Shown here: positions 1 to 6,600 of the stretch, in pieces | How positions within the stretch are numbered: the first letter of the stretch is position 1 | Layout of the letters: each line of letters starts with the position of its first letter | NCBI GenBank assembly: GCA_015494775.1 | Contig: WGAP01000059.1 | Span: 1 to 14,535 of the forward strand | DNA length: 14,535 nt | Direction: 5' to 3' | Source: Flavobacteriales bacterium | Lineage (GTDB): Bacteria; Bacteroidota; Bacteroidia; Flavobacteriales; Flavobacteriaceae | Translations under genes and position numbers: made by a program | The notes under the pieces: model-generated | The model's input: only the letters and a program-made list of their open reading frames with translations | Told to the model about the DNA's origin: nothing | Databases searched by the model: none

Positions 1-296
1 CCAAGTCCGAACAATTATTAATGACGTTAAGAGCCAAAGCCGTGGCCAAGGCCAAGCGTATTGCCGAAAAAATGGTTGAACCTTTGCATCAGAAAATAGG
101 GAAAGCCATCTACATTACCGATGTTGTTATCGATAACGAATCGATTGCCCGGGCACTTAGCGGAAGGGTAGCCGGTTTGAGCGGAGGAATAAGAGGAGTT
201 TTATCATACGATCAACGGGCGGAAGAAGAAGAAATATTAGAATTTAAAAAAATAAAGTTTGCGGTAGCGGTCAATGTAATATTTGTTATTACATAA
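1..296 (+). CDS. SIMPL (DUF541) domain protein, C-terminal fragment
   Basis: This is the 3' end of a gene whose start lies before the window; the frame is open from base 3, so the ATG at 21 is probably internal. About 97 residues are visible. They show the C-terminal pattern of SIMPL/DUF541 proteins: an amphipathic helix rich in Ala and Lys (AKAVAKAKRIAEKM), then LHQKIGKAIYITD, where family members have a 'lGkvl.I.e' turn, then a low-complexity linker with a Glu run, then a last beta strand (EFKKIKFAVAVNVIFVI). SIMPL proteins are usually periplasmic or membrane-anchored and of poorly defined function. Whether this one has a signal peptide cannot be seen. It converges on the LD-carboxypeptidase gene, with 27 bases between the two stop codons. 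Family call is from pattern recognition; fairly confident. Confidence 0.72.
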   Translation, partial: KSEQLLMTLRAKAVAKAKRIAEKMVEPLHQKIGKAIYITDVVIDNESIARALSGRVAGLSGGIRGVLSYDQRAEEEEILEFKKIKFAVAVNVIFVIT

Positions 297-323
297 AATT
301 CCGCCCCGGAGCATTTGTCCGGA
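297..323 (-). terminator. Possible terminator after the LD-carboxypeptidase gene
   Basis: Directly after the TAG stop at 324-326, the minus strand can form TCCGGA-(CAAATG)-TCCGGG, a 5-6 bp stem (306-310 with 318-322). It is followed by a G-rich piece and only a short run of four U. It sits in the 27-bp gap between converging genes, where a terminator is expected, but the U-tract is weak. Confidence 0.3.
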
Positions 324-1355
324 CTAATACCTTATGGTAACCCGCCGGCGCGTTACTTTGATATACGCCCGTTTGCCGAAAGGCAATGCATAGTTTTTGA
401 CCACGTGTCCGGCCGGAAATCCGAATACCACCGGGTAGCCCTTACCGCGGGTATGTTTGAGTATCATTTGGCGAATGTCTTCGCCGAAGGCATCATTGCC
501 GCGCTTGGCCGAAAAATCGCCTACCAACAGGCCGGCCAAATGGTCGAAATAGCCGGCGCGGGCCAGGGCATAGAGCAGGCGGTCATATACATAAGGGTAT
601 TCATCCACATCTTCCAGGAAAAGGATTTTTCCGCGCGTGTCCAATTGCTGCGGCGAGCCCAATAAACTCACTAGCATACTCAAATTGCCGCCGATCAATT
701 CGCCTTCGCCTTCGCCACGGATATTGGCCGTATCGGCCGGGATGCGAAAGGTCAATTGCTTGCCGAACATCAGGTTTTTGAGCGTTACCAAGGCCGGTTT
801 GCGTCTGGGCGTGGGATGGGTCAAACTGATGGGCATAATGCCATGGATAGACGCATAACCGTTGACATACAGCGCATTGAGCAAAACCGTAATGTCCGAA
901 AAACCGATGAGCCATTTGGGATGCTTTTCAAATCCCGACCAATCGATACCGTCCAGGATGCGCACGCTGCCGTAGCCGCCCCGGGCCGCCCAAACGGCCT
1001 TGACCGAAGGGTCGTCCAGGGCCGCTTGCAAATCGGCCAACCTTTCGGCATCGGTGCCGGCAAAATTAAAATGGCGGGCAAACAAATGCGGGCCGTGCAC
1101 CGGCACCAAATGCCAGGCGCGCAGGAGCGAGTCGGCCCGTTCGACGTAGCCGTTCCGGTCGCTCACATAGCCGGCCGGTGCCACAATCATCACGGTGTCG
1201 CCAGGTTGCAAGGCCGGCGGAACGATGATGCTGTCGCGGGTTGCCGCGGGCGCAGTTACCGGATAATCGCTGACGCTGATACGTTCATGGGCGCCGCAAG
1301 CAACGAGCATCCAAAGCAATGCCGAAATTCCCCCGAGGGCAAGCATCCGTTTCAT
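324..1355 (-). CDS. LD-carboxypeptidase (peptidase family S66), probable lipoprotein
   Basis: The product (343 aa) matches the S66 family (LdcA, muramoyl-tetrapeptide carboxypeptidase), which removes the terminal D-Ala from murein tetrapeptides during wall recycling. Visible landmarks are the N-terminal PALQPGDTVMIVAPAG strand (48-62), AARGGYGS (124-130), GFSDIT with the expected nucleophile Ser153, GGNLSML (222-228), FLEDVDE with Glu248, and GFPAGH with His317; Ser, Glu and His make the family's catalytic triad. The start was set at ATG 1353-1355. It gives a clean signal peptide with a LVAC lipobox (Cys20), whereas the longer version starting at 1385 would run through the promoter-like box at 1374-1381. 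The lipid anchor implies action in the periplasm, unlike the cytoplasmic E. coli LdcA, so it may trim wall peptides from outside the inner membrane. No operon partner is visible. Confidence 0.88.
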   Translation of the reverse strand: MKRMLALGGISALLWMLVACGAHERISVSDYPVTAPAATRDSIIVPPALQPGDTVMIVAPAGYVSDRNGYVERADSLLRAWHLVPVHGPHLFARHFNFAGTDAERLADLQAALDDPSVKAVWAARGGYGSVRILDGIDWSGFEKHPKWLIGFSDITVLLNALYVNGYASIHGIMPISLTHPTPRRKPALVTLKNLMFGKQLTFRIPADTANIRGEGEGELIGGNLSMLVSLLGSPQQLDTRGKILFLEDVDEYPYVYDRLLYALARAGYFDHLAGLLVGDFSAKRGNDAFGEDIRQMILKHTRGKGYPVVFGFPAGHVVKNYALPFGKRAYIKVTRRRVTIRY

Positions 1356-1373
1356 AACGAACTTTTTACGGCA

Positions 1374-1381
1374 TAAAGGTA
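1374..1381 (-). promoter_or_regulatory. -7 promoter box of the LD-carboxypeptidase gene
   Basis: On the minus strand this reads TACCTTTA, one base off the Bacteroidota -7 consensus TAnnTTTG, 18 nt before the chosen ATG. TTTTTG lies just upstream, as at two of the other three minus-strand genes here. No clear -33 TTG element is visible. Confidence 0.4.
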
Positions 1382-1420
1382 GCAAAAAGCGCTAAATACC
1401 ACCGGTCTTTTCATTGGTTT

Positions 1421-1560
1421 TTTGGGCGTTCCGCAAGCCGGCGGCTTCCTTGTGCCGGCAACCGAGTCTGCGCCTTGTCTTGCTTCACGGGCTCCAAAGC
1501 CCTTTGCCGACTCGCTTCGCTCGGCGGCTGCGGTCTTCTTCGCCTGCTCCGGGAACCTGC
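1421..1560. repeat. GC-rich intergenic block with small inverted repeats
   Basis: This is the first part of a 558-bp gene-free stretch between the LD-carboxypeptidase start and the phosphorylase stop. It is G+C-rich and carries perfect short inverted repeats: AAGCC-GGC-GGCTT (1435-1447), GGGCT-CCAA-AGCCC (1489-1502) and GCCGA...TCGGC (1506-1525). No codon structure or protein family is recognisable in either strand. It resembles the hairpin array beyond the AT-rich divider, but the spacing is less regular. Function unknown. Confidence 0.4.
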
Positions 1561-1562
1561 GC

Positions 1563-1634
1563 TTTTTATTAAAAATAAATCGCAAATCATTGAAAATCAA
1601 TTCAAAATTAAAAATTAAAAATTCATAATTAATC
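1563..1634. repeat. AT-rich divider with AAATTAAA tandem sequence
   Basis: A strongly A+T-rich stretch separates two G+C-rich hairpin blocks. Its second half is a short tandem of AAAATT/AATTAAA units (about 1604-1623). It could be a flexible spacer or promoter upstream sequence, but no TAnnTTTG box or ORF stands out. Confidence 0.4.
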
Positions 1635-1658
1635 CGCGCTTGTTTCCCTTCGCCCTTC

Positions 1659-1888
1659 GCGAGCCCTGACGGTCTCGCTCCGGCGCTCCGGCAGCCCTAT
1701 GGTCTGCCTTCGCGTGCTGCGGAGCCCTGACGGTCTCCTTGCGGGCCTCGGAACCCTTCGGTTTCCTCGGCGGTTCCGGATATTGCTTTGCAATGTGCGG
1801 GACAGCATGCGGAAACCTGCGATTTCCGCAAACACACGCCGGCGGCCGTGCTTTGTCGCCGCAACCGAAAGTATTCGGAATGATTCCG
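1659..1888. repeat. Tandem array of short hairpins at about 30-nt steps
   Basis: Four hairpins share a layout of a variable 4-base arm, CCC, a 3-4 base loop, GGT, and the matching arm. Their arms are CGAG/CTCG (1660-1677), GCAG/CTGC (1691-1707), GGAG/CTCC (1721-1738) and GGAA/TTCC (1750-1766). The core always leaves the same C.T mismatch (A.G on the minus strand), and the arms differ while still pairing. Spacers are 11-13 nt. The rhythm continues with ATTGC-TTT-GCAAT (1782-1794), an 8-bp stem TGCGGAAA/TTTCCGCA (1808-1830), a weak dyad near 1835, and CCGAA-AGTA-TTCGG (1865-1878), which overlaps CGGAA-TGA-TTCCG (1876-1888). The array lies just 3' of the phosphorylase gene on the minus strand, so it could be part of that transcript's 3' UTR. 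It is not a known element to me. Confidence 0.6.
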
Positions 1889-1913
1889 TAAAAGGAGCGG
1901 AGGCCCCGGTCCG

Positions 1914-2792
1914 TTAATCTTGCCCGGCCAAGCGGTCCAACACGTAAACAATCAATTCGTCGATTACCTTGTAGGGGTCTTTGGTAAAGGTCAAATTGGC
2001 GCGGTTGGCAATGATGGCATTCATGGAACAGGCATGATGGCCCAGCAGTTTGGCCAGTCCGTAGATGGCGGCCGTTTCCATTTCGAAATTGGTGATTTTC
2101 AATCCGTTGTAGGAGAAACTTTCCAATTTTTCGTTCATCTTGGGGTCGGCCAGGGGCAGGCGCAGGATGCGTCCTTGGGGCCCATAGAAACCAACGGCCG
2201 TGGCGGTAATGCCTTCAAAAACGCGCCGGCCGCGTAATTTTTCGGTCAGCTCGGGGCTATTGGCCACAAAGTAAGGTTTGGCCGCTTCGGGGTTCCAACG
2301 GGTATGTTCCAAGAAAGCTTGTTCCATGGCCGTGTCGCGCACGTGGCGGGCATCGTAGAAATGCAGCATGCCGTCCAAGCCCAAACCGTAGCGGCCCATG
2401 ACGAAGCTGTCCACGGGAATGTCGGCATGCAAGGAGCCCGATGTGCCCACACGCACAATGTTGAGCGAAGTAAGCCGGTCTTTGACGCGCCGGTTTTTCA
2501 GGTCGATATTGACCAGGGCATCCAGTTCGTTGAGCACGATGTCGATATTGTCGGGACCGATGCCCGTGCTGATGGCCGTCATGCGGCGGCCTTTGTAGGT
2601 TCCGGTGATGGTGTGGAATTCGCGTTTTTGGGTTTCGAATTCGATGCTGTCGAAATGTTTGGCCACGCGGTCCACGCGTTTGGGGTCGCCCATGGTGATG
2701 ATGTCGCGGGCGATATTTTCGGGATGCAGGTTCAGGTGATATACACTTCCGTCGGGGTTCAACACCAATTCCGATGCGCCGATCTGTTTCAT
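1914..2792 (-). CDS. Nucleoside phosphorylase, uridine-phosphorylase-like (NP-I family)
   Basis: A 292-residue cytoplasmic enzyme of the NP-I/PNP_UDP_1 fold, which splits nucleosides with phosphate to give free base and ribose-1-phosphate (pyrimidine salvage). Landmarks are MGDPKRV (34-40, phosphate-site Gly-Asp-Pro), STGIGPDN (75-82), IVRVGTSGSL (112-121, with Arg114 and the Gly-Thr-Ser-Gly phosphate/ribose loop) and NFEMETAAIYGLA (235-247, the ribose-binding Glu-Met-Glu). FYGPQGR (202-208) places Gln206 and Arg208 where E. coli Udp has the Gln and Arg that read uracil, so uridine is the more likely substrate than purine nucleosides. It is about 40 residues longer than E. coli Udp, mostly from an N-terminal extension and a middle insert. 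It stands alone, with structured non-coding DNA on both sides. Family certain, exact substrate inferred. Confidence 0.9.
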   Translation of the reverse strand: MKQIGASELVLNPDGSVYHLNLHPENIARDIITMGDPKRVDRVAKHFDSIEFETQKREFHTITGTYKGRRMTAISTGIGPDNIDIVLNELDALVNIDLKNRRVKDRLTSLNIVRVGTSGSLHADIPVDSFVMGRYGLGLDGMLHFYDARHVRDTAMEQAFLEHTRWNPEAAKPYFVANSPELTEKLRGRRVFEGITATAVGFYGPQGRILRLPLADPKMNEKLESFSYNGLKITNFEMETAAIYGLAKLLGHHACSMNAIIANRANLTFTKDPYKVIDELIVYVLDRLAGQD

Positions 2793-2820
2793 AATCCTGT
2801 GTTTTGGTTTTTGGGAAAAG

Positions 2821-2828
2821 TAAAGTTA
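2821..2828 (-). promoter_or_regulatory. -7 promoter box of the nucleoside phosphorylase gene
   Basis: The minus strand reads TAACTTTA, one base off TAnnTTTG, 28 nt before the ATG, with TTTTGCC immediately upstream. It marks the left edge of the GC-rich hairpin region, so that region is probably upstream of this gene's transcript and not part of it. Confidence 0.4.
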
Positions 2829-2880
2829 GGCAAAATCCTTGAATATGGCCTTTGGAGCTTGGGTTGTTATTCCGCGCCAG

Positions 2881-3200
2881 GGATGGGAGCGGTATGAGCC
2901 GCCGGCGGTGCCGATGGTTTTCCGCCCGGCGGAGGCGACCAGCAGGAAGCCCCACGCACGGGCGGGCGCGGGCGCGCATGCCGCGCGCCCGCGCAAAACC
3001 ACGGCATCCGCCAAGGCGAATATGAGCGGACAGCCCGGCGGCTGCGACGTGAGGAAACGTGCCCGGCAAGGGCGTTCCGCCGTCCCGAAGACGGGCACGT
3101 GGCCCCGCCGCGGCGCCGAAGGCGCCGGCGAATTGCCAAAGGCAAGTCGCGCGGGCATTCGCCCGCCGGCGGGGCCCCGAACGTGAGCGGCCGGGCGCCC
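2881..3200. repeat. GC-rich intergenic element built of perfect inverted repeats
   Basis: A gene-free element lies between the thioredoxin terminator and the phosphorylase promoter. I count 225 G/C in bases 2881-3180 (75%), far above the flanking genes. It is a chain of perfect hairpins: TCCGCC-C-GGCGGA (2921-2933), a 12-bp stem with a 5-nt loop (2966-2977 with 2983-2994), CGCC-AA-GGCG (3009-3018), CAGCC-CGGC-GGCTG (3031-3044), a 9-bp long-range stem ACGTGCCCG/CGGGCACGT (3057-3065 with 3092-3100), GGCGCC-GAA-GGCGCC (3112-3126), TTGCC-AAA-GGCAA (3133-3145) and GCGGGC-ATTC-GCCCGC (3151-3166). Palindromes CCGCCGGCGG (2899-2908), GGGGCCCC (3171-3178) and GGGCGCCC (3193-3200) are also present. Several ORFs cross it, but none resembles a protein. 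It could be a dispersed repeat family member or a structured RNA; function unknown. Confidence 0.6.
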
Positions 3201-3201
3201 T

Positions 3202-3235
3202 AAAAAAGAAAAACGCCCCGGAAAAGGGACGTTTT
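3202..3235 (-). terminator. Rho-independent terminator of trxA
   Basis: On the minus strand, 25 bases after the thioredoxin stop, AAAACGTCCC pairs with GGGGCGTTTT around a 6-nt loop. The stem is about 10-11 bp with one U.G wobble. It is followed by TTTTTCTTTTTT, so both stem and U-tract are strong. Confidence 0.85.
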
Positions 3236-3259
3236 ATCGTAGCGATTGGCGGAGTGTTG

Positions 3260-3595
3260 TCAGGCCTTTTCTTCGTGGCCGACCAATTTGTCCAGCGCGC
3301 GCGTAAACACGTCGAGCGGGGCCACACCCACCTGACGTCCGATGGGTTCGCCGTTTTGGAATACGAGCACGGTGGGGATGTTGCGCACGCCGTATTTGGC
3401 GGCATATTGTTGTTCGTGATCCACATCCACTTTGGCCACTTTGATTTTGTCGCCGTAACGTTCTTCCAACTGCTCCATAATGGGAGCAATCATGCGGCAA
3501 GGTCCGCACCAAACGGCCCAGAAGTCCACAACAACGGGCACTTTGGATTGAAGCACTTCCTTTTCGAACGTGGCATCGGTAACTACTACGGGCAT
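3260..3595 (-). CDS. trxA: Thioredoxin
   Basis: A 111-residue single-domain thioredoxin, close to the usual length (about 105-110), with no signal peptide, so cytoplasmic. It reduces disulfides in proteins such as ribonucleotide reductase using electrons from thioredoxin reductase. Visible are VVVDFWAVWCGPCRM with active-site Cys30 and Cys33 and the classical Gly-Pro between them, the buried Asp24 of VDFWA, and the cis-proline Pro74 in RNIPTVLVF, all as in the canonical protein. It has its own perfect -7 box 27 nt upstream and a strong terminator downstream, and lies 67 bp after dnaE on the same strand. No terminator is visible between dnaE and trxA, so some readthrough from dnaE is possible. 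The same order in other genomes would need a database check. Confidence 0.96.
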   Translation of the reverse strand: MPVVVTDATFEKEVLQSKVPVVVDFWAVWCGPCRMIAPIMEQLEERYGDKIKVAKVDVDHEQQYAAKYGVRNIPTVLVFQNGEPIGRQVGVAPLDVFTRALDKLVGHEEKA

Positions 3596-3622
3596 AATTA
3601 CGGGGTTTTAGAAATTCGCGTG

Positions 3623-3630
3623 CAAAGTTA
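3623..3630 (-). promoter_or_regulatory. -7 promoter box of trxA
   Basis: The minus strand reads TAACTTTG, a perfect match to the Bacteroidota -7 consensus TAnnTTTG, 27 nt before the trxA ATG and just after the dnaE stop. The -33 TTG element is not obvious. Confidence 0.6.
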
Positions 3631-3662
3631 CGTAAAATATTTCATTCGGCACTGCGGATAGG

Positions 3663-6600
3663 TTATGTTATATTGAAATCCAAATCGCTTATGGCGCGTA
3701 GTTCTTCGATCAATTCCTTGCTGATATTCACGTGCAAGCCGGAGTCCAAAAGCACCGAAAATCCGTCGGTGTGGGAATACATTTTGATTTTCACTTTCTT
3801 CTTGCCCTTGTGGCGTTGGATCAAAGCGGTCAAACGGTCCACCAATTCGGTATTGAGTCTCAATTCGTCCAATTCCAAGATCAGGGAGTTGAAGTTTTTT
3901 TCCAGCACATCGTAGAGCGGCATCACGTTTACGAGTTCCAATTGGTGGGTTTGCCTTCGGGGATTGAAAGAAATTTTGGCTTTGACGGCCAACATTTTTT
4001 TGGGTTCCAGGTAGGGCCGTGTTTCCAAAAAGACTTTCCCGAAAACGCCCAATTCGTAAGTCCCTTCGAAATCTTCGAGGGTTACAAAGCCGAATTCCCT
4101 GCCGTCCTTGGTGGTCAGTTCGCGTTTGTCCTTGACAATTCCGTACATTTTGATGGTTCGTCCCAGGTAGGTTTTGGCCTTGGCCAGGGTCATGATGTTT
4201 TCGTTGTCCTTTTCCTTGTGCCGGACGACCAATTCGTCGTCGTCGTAGTCGAAATGGACTTCGTCGTCCGCTTCGTTGTCGTCGAATTCGTCTTCGGCGG
4301 TATTGTCCAGGGGCACATCGCGTTTTTCGTTGAGCGCACGAAGCACGGCGTTAATGGTTTTGCTTTCTTCGCCTTTGAAGTATTGAAGCGTAGTGAAGAA
4401 TTGGTCAAGCGGATGCCCCGAAATGTAAAAACCCACCAAATCGCGTTCGCGGTCCAGCAAGTCCAGGGTGGACCATCCGATTTCGCAATCGGGAACCTTG
4501 GGTTTTTCCAATTCCACACCGCCCACATCATCAAACAAAGTGGCTCCGCCCAGGGCGTTTTGTTTGTATTTTTGGCCGTAATAGAGCAATTTTTTGATAA
4601 AATTCTGTTCCTTTTTGTCCTGGCAAAAATAAACCGCCCTGTCGATGCCGAAGCGATCCAATCCGCCCGAAAGCACCAGGGCTTCCATGACGCGTGCGTT
4701 GACGGCGCGCGAATCGAGGCGTTCCACAAAGTCGTAAATATCCTTGTAGGGGCCGTTTTTTTCGCGTTCGGCAATGATGGATTCGGCGGCTTTGACACCC
4801 ACGCCCTTGATGGCCGACAAGCCGAAACGGATGTTCCCTTCGGCATTGACGGTAAACTGCAAACCCGATTCGTTGACATCGGGCGGAAGGACGCGGATGT
4901 TCCACTGGCGGGCGTCTTGGATAAATTTGGTTACCTTTTCGATGCTGCCCAAGTGGTTGGAAAGCGAAGCGGCAAAAAATTCGGCCGGATAATTGGCTTT
5001 CAAATAGGCCGTGTGATAGGCCAATACGGCATAACTGACGGCGTGCGAGCGGTTGAAGGCATAGGAAGCAAAGGCCTCCCAATCTTTCCAGATTTTTTCC
5101 AACACCTTCACCGGATAACCTTTGGCCTTGGCGTTTTCGATGAATTTGGGATACATTTTGTCCAAATCCTTCTTTTTCTTCTTACCCATGGCCTTGCGCA
5201 AGTGGTCGGCTTCGGCACCGGAAAAGTCGGCCAGTTTTTGGGAGAGCAACATCACTTGCTCCTGGTAAATGGTAATGCCGTAAGTGGCTTTGAGGTATTC
5301 TTCCATCTCAGGCAAATCGTAGGTAACCTCTTCGAGCCCGTGTTTGCGCCGGATGTAGGACGGAATTTTTTCCATGGGCCCGGGGCGGTAAAGGGCCACC
5401 ATGGCCACAATGTCCTCGAAGTCCGAGGGTTTGAGGGCTTTGAGGTTTTTGCGCATGCCCGCCGATTCCAGCTGAAAAACGCCGACGGTTTGTCCGTCTT
5501 GCAGCAATTTGTAGGTTTTGGGGTCGTCGAAACCCAAGGTGTCCAAATCTATCGTTACGCCGTGGCGTTGTTTGATCAAATCCAAGGTATCCTTGACGAT
5601 GGTCAGCGTGCGGATTGCCAGAAAGTCCATTTTGAGCAATCCGGCGCTTTCGACCACCCTGGCGTCGAATTGGGTAACCAAAAGGTCGGTTTTGTTGAGC
5701 TTGGTTACGGGAATTAAATCCACCAAGGGCTGCGGCGCGATGATGTATCCGCAGGCATGCAAACTGCGGTTGCGAATGGCACCTTCCACGGTGGCCGCTA
5801 TTTCCACGCCGTGGCGCAGTTTTTCGTTATTCTCGATAATTTCCTTGAATTTTTTGGCCTTATCCAAGGTGTCGCCGCGCAGGCCGCGGGCACGCAGTTC
5901 CTCTACGGGCGTATGCAACAAATCTTTGAGGGCAATATCGGCCAGTTTGGACAGCCGGTTGGCATCGCTCAGCGGTAAATCCAGCACGCGGAATGTGTCG
6001 CGGATGGCGCTTTTGTCTTTGATATAACCGTAGGTTATGATGTGGGCCACATTGTCTTTGCCGTATTTATCCACGGCATATTGGACGATTTTGTTCCGGC
6101 CGATATCGTCGAAGTCCATATCGATATCGGGCATGGTATTACGTTCGGGGTTAAGGAAGCGTTCGAACAGCAGGTCGTATTTGATGGGGTCCACATTGGT
6201 AATGCCCAACGTGTAGGACACGGCCGAGCCGGCGGCCGAACCGCGTCCGGCACCCACCACGATGCCCATTTCGCGGGCTTTGTTGATCACATCCCAAACG
6301 ATGAGGAAATAACCGGTAAAGCCCATGGATTCAATAACGCCCAATTCGTATTCCAGGCGTTGGCGCTTACGTTCGTCCAAATCCTCTCCCCAACGGCGCC
6401 GGGCGCCTTCCCAAACCAAGTGGCGCAGGTATTTTTTCTGGGCCTCCTCGCTGCGGGTATCGCCGTCCACGGCAAATTCGTCGGGCACTTCGAAAACGGG
6501 GACCACGATGGGGTGCGCCAACGAATAATATTCCACCTTGCCCAAAATTTCACGGATATTGTCGATGGCATCGGGAAAATCGCGACCGAAAAGTTCGTGC

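Noticed and set aside
1356..1385. Ten-residue longer start for the LD-carboxypeptidase
   Set aside because: It overlaps the likely -7 box and puts extra charged residues before a clean lipoprotein signal.
1659..1888. CRISPR array
   Set aside because: The repeat arms vary, the interruptions are only 11-13 nt, similar to each other and G+C-rich, and no cas gene is present.
2826..3158. Small protein gene in the GC-rich element (110 codons, minus)
   Set aside because: No recognisable domain, no start signals, and the DNA is dominated by perfect inverted repeats rather than codon structure.
2257..3489. 410-codon minus-strand open frame crossing the phosphorylase, the GC-rich element and trxA
   Set aside because: It overlaps two certain genes in another frame. 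Its length comes from the stop-poor GC-rich element, and its product is low-complexity Arg/Pro/His.
3732..5717. Long plus-strand open frame (661 codons) opposite dnaE
   Set aside because: It lies wholly antisense to well-conserved dnaE domains and its translation (Phe/Val/Gly-rich) shows no family features. It is a codon-bias shadow.
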